A stretch of 55,473 nucleotides of DNA from Roseibacillus ishigakijimensis (GTDB taxonomy: Bacteria; Verrucomicrobiota; Verrucomicrobiia; Verrucomicrobiales; Akkermansiaceae). The translations under genes and the position numbers were made by a program. The stretch lies in assembly GCF_016595415.1 (NCBI RefSeq), contig NZ_JAENIO010000028.1, positions 1 to 55,473 of the forward strand. The letters run 5' to 3'. The notes under the pieces are model-generated. The model made no database searches. It saw nothing but the letters and a program-made list of their open reading frames with translations, and was not told where the DNA came from. This document shows positions 7,283 to 15,107 of the stretch, one piece after another; position 1 is the first letter of the stretch, and the number at the start of each line of letters is the position of its first letter.

Positions 7283-10183
7283 TTAGCGGGTGAGGAATTC
7301 GTCGAGGTTCAGGATGACCGAGGCCAACATGGTGCGGGCTGCCTCCTCGGGCGTGGCCTGCACCTCTTGGGCGAGCTCGGGGTCTTCTTGATAAGTTTGT
7401 AGGAAATTGTCGTGCGCTTGGCGCAGCTTGCCGACCACTTCGTCATCGGCCTGCTCGGTAGTCGCCAAGTGGTAGGCGTCGCGGATTTGCTGGCCCAGAT
7501 CGCTTCCTTCCGTTTGCGGGAAAAAGCGGCGGGCGAAGTTCTGGGCCGCTTCGTAGAAGGCGGCATCGTTCATCGTCATCAGGGCCTGCAGGGGAGTGTT
7601 GCTCACCATGCGGCGTTGCTTGCAGAACTCGCGGGAAGGGGCATCGAAGGTGGCCATGCCGGGGAAGGGGATTTCCCGCTTGGCGTAGGTGTAGATCATG
7701 CGCCGGTAGCGCTCTTCGTCACCGGGCTTGGGCGTGTTCCACCTGTCGCCTCCTTGGAAGGGACGCCACACTCCTTCTGGGATGGGGGGGAAGGTGATGC
7801 TGCCAAAGCGCTTGTCACTGAGGAGGCCCGCCGCCTGCAAGGTGGCATCGCGCAGCATTTCCGCCGTCTGGCGTTGGCGAGGCCCGTAGGAGAGCCAGAT
7901 ATTGGTGGGGTCTGCCGAGCGGTGCTCGGGGCTCACTTGCGCCGTCTGGCGGTAGGTGGCCGAGAGCACGATTTCGCGGAGCACGGGCTTGCTGCGCCAG
8001 CCGTAGGTCTCCACGAACTGGGTGGCCAGGTAGTCGAGCAATTCGGGATGGCTGGGTTTCATCCCGACGGCACCAAAGTCTTCCAAAGTTTCCACCAGGC
8101 CCAGCCCGAAGAGCTGGTGCCAGAGACGGTTGACCCAGACCCGGGCGGTGAGGGGGTTCTCGCCTGAGACCAACCATTGGGCGAACTCCAGCCGGGTTGG
8201 CTCTTCGCTCGCAATGGGGGGCAGGCTGTCGGGGGTGCCGGGTGTGACGGCCTCTCCACGAGTCATCCAATTGCCGCGCACGAAAAGCCGGGTCTCGCGC
8301 TCCAGGCCGGGCTCGACGTCGTGCATGATGAGGGTGCGGGGGCCTTTCGCTCCATTGAGGGCCCCCTGATGATGCTGGATTTTTTTGGCCAAAGCGACCC
8401 GCTCGGGGCTCACCCCCTTCGTGATCCAGTCGGGATTATCGGTGAAGCTGAATTGGAAGCGGCGCACCACCATGGGCACGCTGCCCTCGTTGCCGAGGCG
8501 GCGGGTGTGGATGATTTCCAAGCGAAAGCGGTCGTCGGGCTGCACGCCGGTCAGGGGCTCCTTGAAGACGAGAGTCGCCCATTGCGGGTGAAAGAATTTG
8601 GTCATCACAGACCAGCCGTTGTCGCGGGAAGGATCCATGACCCCCCGAACGTAGCCCTGATTGTGGGCGACACTGGTGAAGACATCCTGAAAGGCAATGG
8701 CTTCGGTCTGCCCATCTGCCTGCACGCGATGCAGCTGGATGCTTTGGATGCCAAAGCCGGCTTCGCCCATGTGCCGGGCTTCAGCGAGGTCTTCCGGGAG
8801 GACGGTCACTCGCAGGGCGGTCAGAGCCTGGTCGGCATCGGTGGGGAGGGAAAAGTGGACCGTGTGTTTGGCGTCGCGACCGGGAGTGCCCACTGCCACG
8901 AAGTCGGGCTCACCCTGCTCAGTCTGGCGGGTTTCCCCCTTTAGCGAACTCCCGGTGGAGATAAACTCGGCATCCTGCGGTGCATACCAGCGGGAGTCCT
9001 CATTCAGGGCGAGATTGCTCTCCTGCAGCTCTTTCTCCACCTTTTGCAGGGCATTGAAGTGCTCCAAGACGCTTTGTCGTTCCTGCTCGCTGTCAGGCAC
9101 CCGCAGGTGGATGTCGTGGGCATTGCGATCGCCGTCCCGAGTGTTGTTGAAAAGGGCGAGGGTCTCGAAGTATTCCTCGTGTTTGATCGGGTCGTAGGGA
9201 TGGGAGTGGCATTGCACGCATTCCATGGTCAATCCCTGCCACACGTTGTAGGTGGTGGCCGCCCGATCCATGATGGCCGCGACCCGGAACTCTTCGTCGT
9301 CAGTGCCGCCCTCGCTATTCTGGGTGGTCAGGCGATTGAAGCCCGAGGCGATCAAGTCGTCCAAAGTCCGGTCGGGAAGCTGGTCCCCGGCCAGTTGTTT
9401 GATGGTGAATTCGTCGTAGGGGAGATCCTCCTCAAAGGCCTTGATGACCCAGTTGCGATAAGGGTAGACCTCGCGGCGATTGTCGATCCCCAGCCCCTCG
9501 GAGTCGGCGTAGCGTGCCAGGTCGAGCCAGACCGAGGCCCAGCGTTCGCCATAGGCCGGGCTCGCCAGGAGGCGGTCCACTACCTTGGCCTCGGCTTGTT
9601 CAGAGTCATCAGCCAAATAGGCCTCCAGTTCGTCGGCGGTGGGGAGCAGGCCAGTGAGGTCCAGCGTCACCCTGCGCAGCCATTCCCGGCGACTGGCCGG
9701 GGCGGCGGGGGAGAGGCCCTTTTCCTGCATGCGGGCCAGCACGTAGCGGTCGATATCGCCCCGGGCCCAATCGCCGCCCACCTCGGGAGCAGGATCAGCT
9801 TCCACGGCGGTGAAGGACCAATGGCCCGACCACTCCGCCCCTTCTGCAATCCACTGGCGAAAGAGGGCCACCTCGTGCTCCTCCAAGGGCGGTCCATGTT
9901 TGGCCTGGGGCATGATGTCGTCGTCCCCGGGGGGCAGGGTGATGCGGCGCATCAACTCCGATTCCTCGGGTTTGCCTGGCACGATGGCCATCTCACCCGA
10001 GTCCCCTTCTTTCAGCGCCCGCTCGCGGTAGATGAAGGAGAGTCCTCCGGCTTCTTTCACCCCCCCATGGCAGGCGGTGCAGTGTTTGACAAAGAGAGGA
10101 TTGATCTCTTCGGCAAAGTCGATCTTGGCCTGCACCAGGGGCGCAAGCAGGAGAGAAGCGAGAGCAAAGTGGGTCTGAGGCAT
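7283..10183 (-). CDS. PSCyt1/DUF1549/DUF1553 (PSD1) exported protein
   Basis: A 966-residue exported protein of the planctomycete-type cytochrome family. It has a signal peptide (residues 1-19), a PSCyt1 domain with a haem-binding motif CTACH near residue 36, then DUF1549 (about 140-350) that contains a second motif CVQCHSHPYDP. A middle region of beta-sandwich character follows, and then DUF1553 (about 665-940, with ARVWVNRLWHQLFG and QRQTAEMLRDA). A periplasmic electron-transfer or oxidoreductase role is inferred only from the haem motifs. No Shine-Dalgarno site precedes the ATG at 10183. It leads a run of closely spaced genes with the DUF1501 protein, the AsmA-like protein and queA. Confidence 0.93.
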   Translation of the reverse strand: MPQTHFALASLLLAPLVQAKIDFAEEINPLFVKHCTACHGGVKEAGGLSFIYRERALKEGDSGEMAIVPGKPEESELMRRITLPPGDDDIMPQAKHGPPLEEHEVALFRQWIAEGAEWSGHWSFTAVEADPAPEVGGDWARGDIDRYVLARMQEKGLSPAAPASRREWLRRVTLDLTGLLPTADELEAYLADDSEQAEAKVVDRLLASPAYGERWASVWLDLARYADSEGLGIDNRREVYPYRNWVIKAFEEDLPYDEFTIKQLAGDQLPDRTLDDLIASGFNRLTTQNSEGGTDDEEFRVAAIMDRAATTYNVWQGLTMECVQCHSHPYDPIKHEEYFETLALFNNTRDGDRNAHDIHLRVPDSEQERQSVLEHFNALQKVEKELQESNLALNEDSRWYAPQDAEFISTGSSLKGETRQTEQGEPDFVAVGTPGRDAKHTVHFSLPTDADQALTALRVTVLPEDLAEARHMGEAGFGIQSIQLHRVQADGQTEAIAFQDVFTSVAHNQGYVRGVMDPSRDNGWSVMTKFFHPQWATLVFKEPLTGVQPDDRFRLEIIHTRRLGNEGSVPMVVRRFQFSFTDNPDWITKGVSPERVALAKKIQHHQGALNGAKGPRTLIMHDVEPGLERETRLFVRGNWMTRGEAVTPGTPDSLPPIASEEPTRLEFAQWLVSGENPLTARVWVNRLWHQLFGLGLVETLEDFGAVGMKPSHPELLDYLATQFVETYGWRSKPVLREIVLSATYRQTAQVSPEHRSADPTNIWLSYGPRQRQTAEMLRDATLQAAGLLSDKRFGSITFPPIPEGVWRPFQGGDRWNTPKPGDEERYRRMIYTYAKREIPFPGMATFDAPSREFCKQRRMVSNTPLQALMTMNDAAFYEAAQNFARRFFPQTEGSDLGQQIRDAYHLATTEQADDEVVGKLRQAHDNFLQTYQEDPELAQEVQATPEEAARTMLASVILNLDEFLTR

Positions 10184-10216
10184 AAAACAAAGTGAACGTC
10201 AGAGGCGTGGTTTTTT

Positions 10217-10239
10217 CCCTGTCAAAAGAAATGACAGGG
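10217..10239. promoter_or_regulatory. Inverted repeat upstream of the PSCyt/PSD1 gene
   Basis: CCCTGTCA (10217-10224) and TGACAGGG (10232-10239) form a perfect 8-bp inverted repeat with a 7-base spacer, 34-56 bp upstream of the PSD1 start. The placement fits an operator or a leader hairpin. A T-run lies on the wrong side for a terminator on either strand. A second palindrome, TGCCACGTGGCA, lies at 10296-10307, nearer the end of moaE. Confidence 0.4.
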
Positions 10240-10388
10240 TGGCACCAAGATAAGCGGTTTTACGAGTTGAACAACGGATTCTTACAAGTTCCCGTTGCCA
10301 CGTGGCAGCTTTTTTCGCTTTCGAAGGAGAAAGTTGCCGACCTGCTTTGGAAGAGCGTTTGGGAGAACTCTTTTTCTGCGGTGGGCCT

Positions 10389-10799
10389 TCAGGTCCAGTC
10401 GCTGCTCTGGTCTTGGTAGTGCTCTTCTTTCCAGACCGGTAAGCGGTTTTTGAGCTGTTGGGCGAGGTAGTCGCAGGCAGCGAACGCTTCCGGCCGATGA
10501 GGGGAGGAGGCCGCGATAACTACGGCGATTTCGCCCACCGGGAGGCGCTCTCCAACGCGATGGGTCGCGGCCAAGCCCTCCACTTGAGGAAATTTTTCCC
10601 GCGTCTCCTGCACCAGTTTGGCTCCCTCCGCTTCGGCGAGGACGGGGTGGGCCGAATAGCTCAGAGCCTCCACCTCTTTCCCTAAATGATGATTCCGCAC
10701 GCGCCCTTCAAAGACCACCAAGGCTCCCGCTGAAGGACTCTCCACCAGTGCTATCACGCCATTCCGGTCGATCGGGGAAGAGGAAATTGTAAACATCAT
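10389..10799 (-). CDS. moaE: Molybdopterin synthase catalytic subunit MoaE
   Basis: The large subunit of molybdopterin synthase, 136 residues, which inserts two sulfurs from MoaD thiocarboxylate into precursor Z (cPMP). Visible family features are GALVVFEGRVRNHHLGKEV, the LSYSAHPVLAEAEG block, THRVGERLPVGEIAVVIAASSPHR and the active-site lysine region KNRLPVWKEEHY near the C-terminus. Two adjacent ATG codons can serve as the start; I used the outer one. It begins 35 bp after the stop of the MobA-MoaD fusion gene, so its MoaD partner is supplied by the neighbouring reading frame. No cPMP-forming genes (moaA, moaC) are in the window. Confidence 0.95.
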   Translation of the reverse strand: MMFTISSSPIDRNGVIALVESPSAGALVVFEGRVRNHHLGKEVEALSYSAHPVLAEAEGAKLVQETREKFPQVEGLAATHRVGERLPVGEIAVVIAASSPHRPEAFAACDYLAQQLKNRLPVWKEEHYQDQSSDWT

Positions 10800-10834
10800 T
10801 GTCGTCTTTTTACCTAAAAAATGTCGTCCCTTCC

Positions 10835-11668
10835 TTATCCTCCCGCAAAGGGGGGGAGAAAGGCGACTTGGGCACCCGGGGGGAGGGGAGTCGTCCAGTC
10901 CACAAATTCGTCGGCCAAGACCGGCTTGACGGTATCGAGGTCGAGGCTCAGCCGGTGTCGCAGGCGGACTTCTTCATAGAGCCCGGCACAGGTCGCGGCC
11001 TGCGTCTGCACAATTTCCTCGGCGGCGGGGGCTTCACTACTGAGTTTGCCGTAGTAGGTGATGGTGGCCTCCTTTCTGACGAGGCCTTCTCTGGCGAGCA
11101 AGGTCAGCTCGTGGAGATGCTCGGGCCGATTGGCGTTGTCCAGGGCCAGCGGGTTGGGAAGGGCGAGGCCTTGGGGCTTGAGGGATTCGAGAAACTTTCG
11201 GGCGCAGCGGCCTCCTTGAGCCAGATATTCTGTCAGTTTCACCCCTGCCTCCGGTTGATAGAGGGTGCACAGGGGCTCGGGGCGACCATCGAGGCGGCTG
11301 AGAAAGCAGCTCGCCATGGCGCTGGCATCTGCATGCGCCAGCAGGGCCGCGAGGGTGGGGTCGTCGAAGAGAGGGAGATCGCAGGCCAGGACCAGCCACG
11401 CGGATTTGGGATCGTGGGCAAAGGCCGCCTCCAGCCCACCCAGGGGGCCGGGATTGCTGGTGAGGTCGCGAATCACCGGCCGCTGGAAGGAGCGCTGTTC
11501 TTCCTGGGCCACCGAGAGAAAAATCTCCGGCACCCGGGGTGCAAGCACGGCAAGGAGTCTTTCCAGAAGGGTCTTTCCCTCGAACTCCAGCTGGGCTTTG
11601 TCCTGACCCATGCGGCGGGACTTTCCGCCCACGAGGACGAGCGCTTTGATTGGGAAGGCGAGAGACAT
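10835..11668 (-). CDS. MobA-MoaD fusion (molybdenum cofactor guanylyltransferase plus sulfur carrier)
   Basis: A 277-residue two-domain protein. Residues 1 to about 195 are a MobA-type nucleotidyltransferase with LVGGKSRRMGQDKA (GTP binding), NPGPLGGLEAAF and LACDLPLF. Residues from about 200 to the end have the ubiquitin-like MoaD fold pattern and finish with GAQVAFLPPFAGG, the diglycine that becomes the thiocarboxylate. MobA attaches GMP to molybdopterin; MoaD feeds sulfur to MoaE. The ATG at 11668 (MSLAFPIKAL) fits the MobA start; an ATG 21 codons upstream is also in frame. No separate moaD is seen nearby and moaE follows directly, which supports a working fusion. Because the carrier tail is the extreme C-terminus, adenylation by MoeB-type enzymes remains possible. 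Confidence 0.9.
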   Translation of the reverse strand: MSLAFPIKALVLVGGKSRRMGQDKAQLEFEGKTLLERLLAVLAPRVPEIFLSVAQEEQRSFQRPVIRDLTSNPGPLGGLEAAFAHDPKSAWLVLACDLPLFDDPTLAALLAHADASAMASCFLSRLDGRPEPLCTLYQPEAGVKLTEYLAQGGRCARKFLESLKPQGLALPNPLALDNANRPEHLHELTLLAREGLVRKEATITYYGKLSSEAPAAEEIVQTQAATCAGLYEEVRLRHRLSLDLDTVKPVLADEFVDWTTPLPPGAQVAFLPPFAGG

Positions 11669-11869
11669 TACGAAAAAGGAACGGGCCGCGAGGCTAGGAC
11701 CTTCCCCCGGCGAGTCCAGCTTTTCCTCCATCCCGCCCGCAGCGAGGGCTGTGGCGTGGAGGGTGAGCGTGCTTGCGCATCTTCCTCATGCCAGGTCAGA
11801 AGAAGAGGGCTTAGCCGAGAAGGACGGCTTCCTGAGGGCGTGGAGTGTGGCGGTGGGGGCAGCGTTGGT

Positions 11870-13045
11870 TTAGGCCCATTGGGGTGAGGGGGAGGGGCTG
11901 GCAGGGGGGCGTTTGGGGCTGGGGGTGAGGTGGCGGGTGACGAATTGTTCAGCCAATCCGAAGGAAAGGGTCATCCCGGTGCCGCCGAGGCCGGTGCGCA
12001 GATGGACGCCGGGGAGGGGAGAGGGGAGGTCGAGGATGGGTTGCCCGGGGATCTTGCCGTAGATGCCGTGCCAGCGGCGGGCGATTTGCCAACGGGGGAA
12101 CTCGAAGTGTCGGCGGAGCTCGGTGAGGATGAGGTCGTCGATTTCTTCCCGGTCGAAGGGGGTGATCTCGGTCCCGTATTCATGGGAGTCGCCAAGAACG
12201 AGGCCTCCGGTGGCATCTTGGGAGGCCATGACGTGGATGCCGTAGCGGTCGAGCAGGGGGGTCTCGTGGGCGACGCGGTCGATGAGAGCATGCTGGCTGG
12301 AGCAAATGCGAAAGTTCTCGTAATGGCGGAGGGTGAGGCCGGTGGCGGGCATGGGGCCGAGGTCGAAGGCGGGTCCCTGGGGCACGGTGCGCATCATTTG
12401 CAGCTTGGTGAGGCGGATGGAGCTGGTGGTGAGCAGGTCGGGAAAGAGGGCTTCCAGCTCTGCTCCGCTGCAGAGGAGGATTTGGTCATAGGGATGGTGG
12501 TGGCGGTCGGCGGTTTCTAGTGAGCCTTCGGCGATGCTGGTCACGCGGGTGTTCCAGCGGAAGCGCACGCCGAATTTGTCCTGCAGGTAGCGGGGCAGGA
12601 GTTGGGCTACTTGGCGGGGGTCGATGTTGACTTCGGTGGGGGAGTAGAGGCCGGCTTGGGTGATGCCCTTTTTGACCACCGGGGAGCGGGCTTCCACTTG
12701 GGAAGGGGAGAGGAATTGGACTTGGTAGCCGAGGGCGGGAGCGAGGTCGGCGAATTCGCGCAGCACGGTGGCTTCGTCTTCGCGGCTGGCGAGATGGAGG
12801 GAGCCGCAGAGGCGGTGGTAGGCTCCCATTTCGGCGAGGATCTCCAGCCAGATTTCGCGGGAGCGGAGGGCGAGGGGGTAGAGGTCTGCGGTTTGGCCGA
12901 TGGACCAGAGCATGCCAAAGTTGCGGATGCTGGCTCCTTGGGGGGAGGGAGAGCGTTCGAAGACGGTGACCTGGTGGCCTTGGCGGGCGGCGAGAAGAGC
13001 GTGGGAGAGGCCGGCGATGCCGGCTCCGATGATGGCAATGGTCAT
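11870..13045 (-). CDS. TIGR03364-type FAD-dependent oxidoreductase (DAO family)
   Basis: A 391-residue flavoprotein of the D-amino-acid-oxidase fold. The Rossmann motif IAIIGAGIAGLSHALLAA opens the protein, and the sequence ASIRNFGMLWSIGQ near residue 38 is characteristic of the TIGR03364 subfamily. TIGR03364 members occur beside phosphonate-degradation genes and are proposed to oxidise amino- or N-methyl-aminophosphonates. No signal peptide. It diverges from a XylR-type regulator 84 bp away, which may control it. A 201-bp gap (11669-11869) separates its stop from the MobA-MoaD start; I see nothing in it. The substrate is inferred from family context only. Confidence 0.87.
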   Translation of the reverse strand: MTIAIIGAGIAGLSHALLAARQGHQVTVFERSPSPQGASIRNFGMLWSIGQTADLYPLALRSREIWLEILAEMGAYHRLCGSLHLASREDEATVLREFADLAPALGYQVQFLSPSQVEARSPVVKKGITQAGLYSPTEVNIDPRQVAQLLPRYLQDKFGVRFRWNTRVTSIAEGSLETADRHHHPYDQILLCSGAELEALFPDLLTTSSIRLTKLQMMRTVPQGPAFDLGPMPATGLTLRHYENFRICSSQHALIDRVAHETPLLDRYGIHVMASQDATGGLVLGDSHEYGTEITPFDREEIDDLILTELRRHFEFPRWQIARRWHGIYGKIPGQPILDLPSPLPGVHLRTGLGGTGMTLSFGLAEQFVTRHLTPSPKRPPASPSPSPQWA

Positions 13046-13097
13046 GGTGGCTGAGGCGAGGTGTGGTAGCGGGAGGATACAATCTTCTTCTTGGATT

Positions 13098-13105
13098 TTT
13101 GCAAA
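13098..13105. promoter_or_regulatory. TTTGCAAA palindrome in a divergent promoter
   Basis: A perfect 8-bp palindrome TTTGCAAA inside an AT-rich stretch between the divergent oxidoreductase and regulator genes, 25-32 bp upstream of the regulator's ATG. The position suits an operator for autoregulation by the LacI/XylR-like protein. A single site is weak evidence. Confidence 0.35.
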
Positions 13106-13129
13106 TATATCTTACAAAAACGCAGGGAA

Positions 13130-14308
13130 ATGGCGTTGTTGGAAAAGAGATACAAGGTGGGGGTGCGGTTGATTGATTGGGCCCAGGGGTTCGGGAACCG
13201 AATCTTTGGGGGGATTTTGGATTTTTTGCGGGAGGGGCATGAGTTCGAGCTTGAGTTCGAGCAGCCGAGTGGGGGGGATTTGCCGAAGGTTAAGATTGAT
13301 GCCGATTGGGAGGGGGATGGGTTGTTGGTTTTTCGCTACACGGCGGCGGAAGCGCGGGCTTGGGCTGAGAAGGGCATCCAGGTGGTTAATCTGAGTGTGG
13401 AGCAGCCGACGGGGGGGCCGCATTTCCCGCGGGTGACCATGGATAATGTCTTCTGTGGTCGTCAGGCGGCCGAGCGCTTCAAGCGACTGGGGCTGCGCCA
13501 GTTCGTCTATTGGCATGATCCCAACCGGACGTATTCTGCCGAGCGTTTGCAGGGCTTTCGGGAGGCTTTGCGGGAGGATGGTTTTGATTGCGAGGTTCTT
13601 TCGGTGCCGGCTGCGACTTATCCGAAGCGGACGCGGGCCAGGCAGGTGGCGCAGGCGGGGTGGCGGCAGTTGGCCCCTCTGGAGCCCCCTTATGGGATTT
13701 TTGCCAAGGATGATATTGCGGCGGTGTGTGCGGTGCGGGTTTTGGCCCAATTGGGGGTCAAGGTTCCCGGTGATGCGGTGGTGCTGGGGGTGGCTGATGA
13801 TATCGTGTATTGTCATGCCACCAATCCGCCTTTGAGCAGTTTGCGCTTTCCGGGGAAAAAGATTGGTTATGAGGCGGCGAGTTTGTTGTATCGCCAGATG
13901 TCGGGCTATGGGGTGGCCAGTCATTCGCGGGTGTTGGTGCCTTCGCCCGGGGTGGTGGAGAGGGAGAGCACCGGGATGGTGACCCTTGCGGATGAGCTGG
14001 TGCGGCGGGCGGTGGAAATTATGCGCGAGGAGGTGGTGCAGGGGGGGCTGACGGCGGGCGAGCTGGCCCGTCGGCTGGGGGTGTCGCGGGAGCAGCTGCG
14101 TCTGCGTTTTCATGCGGTCTTCGGGCATGGGCCCAAGCAGGAAATGGATGCCATCCGGGCGGCTAGGATTCAGGATTACCTCATTGGCACGGGCTTGACT
14201 CTGCAGGCGATCGCCGAGCGCACGGGCTTCGGTGCTCAGGATGAGCTGTGCCGTTTTTTCAAGAGAGTGACGGGAGATCAGCCGGGAGTGCATCGCAAGA
14301 GTCGGTGA
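13130..14308 (+). CDS. XylR-type transcriptional regulator (LacI-like sensor, AraC HTH)
   Basis: A 392-residue regulator. The N-terminal two thirds resembles a periplasmic-binding/LacI sugar-sensing domain (VTMDNVFCGRQAAERFKRLG, then FAKDDIAAVCAVRVLAQLG and ISS-like PPLSSLRFPGKKIGYEAA). The last roughly 100 residues form an AraC-type DNA-binding domain with two helix-turn-helices (TAGELARRLGVSREQLRLRF and LTLQAIAERTGFGAQDEL). XylR-like proteins of this layout bind a sugar or small ligand and control divergent genes. The ATG at 13130 was preferred; a TTG at 13091 is in frame. It diverges from the FAD oxidoreductase gene, its most likely target. The ligand is unknown. Confidence 0.88.
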   Translation: MALLEKRYKVGVRLIDWAQGFGNRIFGGILDFLREGHEFELEFEQPSGGDLPKVKIDADWEGDGLLVFRYTAAEARAWAEKGIQVVNLSVEQPTGGPHFPRVTMDNVFCGRQAAERFKRLGLRQFVYWHDPNRTYSAERLQGFREALREDGFDCEVLSVPAATYPKRTRARQVAQAGWRQLAPLEPPYGIFAKDDIAAVCAVRVLAQLGVKVPGDAVVLGVADDIVYCHATNPPLSSLRFPGKKIGYEAASLLYRQMSGYGVASHSRVLVPSPGVVERESTGMVTLADELVRRAVEIMREEVVQGGLTAGELARRLGVSREQLRLRFHAVFGHGPKQEMDAIRAARIQDYLIGTGLTLQAIAERTGFGAQDELCRFFKRVTGDQPGVHRKSR

Positions 14309-14327
14309 AGGGCGGGGGGGACAAGGT

Positions 14328-15053
14328 CTACCGTTTTTCCCGGAGGAGATGGACCTTGATGGCCTGGCGTTGGTCGCTGCCATCGCAGCGGTAGCAGATG
14401 ATTTGTTGTCGGAAGGCGGGGAGAACGGGAATCTCGCTGCGAAAGGCGGTTTCTTGCTGCTTTCCCTCTCGGGAGGTGATTTCGAGGTGGGCGGTCGCTT
14501 TTTTTTCGGAAAAAGAGAGGAGGATGAACTTGCCGGGCGGGAGAGGATGGACGGTCTCTTGCCAGCGAAGGGTCAAGGTCCGGTGCGAGATGTTGATGAG
14601 GCGACAGGAGTTGGCGGGGATGGCGCCAGGGTGGTTGGGGAGGGGGAGGGTGCGCACTTCGTCCCAGAGGAGGCCGCCCCGCCAGAGGAGGGTGAGGGTG
14701 GCGGGACCAGCGAGATAGGGGACGCGGCACCAGGGGCTGCCGTCGGGATGCCTGAGGGTGAGGGTGCCATTGTCCGGGGCTGGGGGGAGCTCGATGGGCG
14801 GGCTGAGGCTGCGCAGCCGGAGGAGGAGACGATTCCCGGGGGCGTCGTCTGCGCCGGGGAGAAGGAGGGTGGGCGGGGGGATGGTGCCGGGAGCGGGAGC
14901 GACCTCGTAGCGGGCGTCTTCCCGGATTTCCTGCTCGAAGGGGGGATGAACGCCGAGGGGGAGGAGGCTGAGGGTGCGGGGTGGGCGAGCTTCGCCCTCC
15001 GGCTGCCCCAGCAGGGAGAGGGATGAGATGGCCAGAAGGAGAAGGGTTTTCAT
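14328..15053 (-). CDS. Small exported protein of the VccA-companion type
   Basis: A 241-residue protein with a signal peptide (MKTLLLLAISSLSLLG). I do not recognise a named family, but it clearly resembles the protein at 51001-51792: LSLLPLGVHPPFEQEIREDA against LRFLPVGDAPPFRQEIRNGV, followed in both by YEV/YEL and a proline-rich stretch. Later come CRLINISHRTLTLRW and an ending in VHLLREKR, also shared. The protein at 27589-28410 matches mainly in the C-terminal half. It is the last gene of a minus-strand exported cluster divergent from vccA copy 1. The ATG at 15053 was chosen over a TTG two codons upstream. Beta-rich, no membrane segment after the leader. Function unknown. Confidence 0.85.
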   Translation of the reverse strand: MKTLLLLAISSLSLLGQPEGEARPPRTLSLLPLGVHPPFEQEIREDARYEVAPAPGTIPPPTLLLPGADDAPGNRLLLRLRSLSPPIELPPAPDNGTLTLRHPDGSPWCRVPYLAGPATLTLLWRGGLLWDEVRTLPLPNHPGAIPANSCRLINISHRTLTLRWQETVHPLPPGKFILLSFSEKKATAHLEITSREGKQQETAFRSEIPVLPAFRQQIICYRCDGSDQRQAIKVHLLREKR

Positions 15054-15063
15054 GGACAAAGAA

Positions 15064-15091
15064 CCGCCCCGTCGGTGGGTGGACGGGGCGG
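15064..15091 (-). terminator. Probable intrinsic terminator after the metallophosphoesterase gene
   Basis: CCGCCCCGTC (15064-15073) pairs with GACGGGGCGG (15082-15091), a 10-bp GC-rich stem with an 8-base loop. On the minus strand it is followed by TTCTTTGT. It lies between the phosphoesterase stop (15108) and the next gene's start (15053). Confidence 0.65.
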
Positions 15092-15107
15092 TGGCAGGAG
15101 GTGGTCG

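Noticed and set aside
10192-10419. 75-residue frame between the PSD1 gene and moaE
   Set aside because: It overlaps moaE antisense and contains repeated SLSKE fragments from a repeated AT-rich segment; no sign of selection for protein.
13112-14383. 423-residue minus-strand frame opposite the XylR-type regulator
   Set aside because: Arg/Pro/His-rich shadow of a gene with clear LacI-like and AraC domains.
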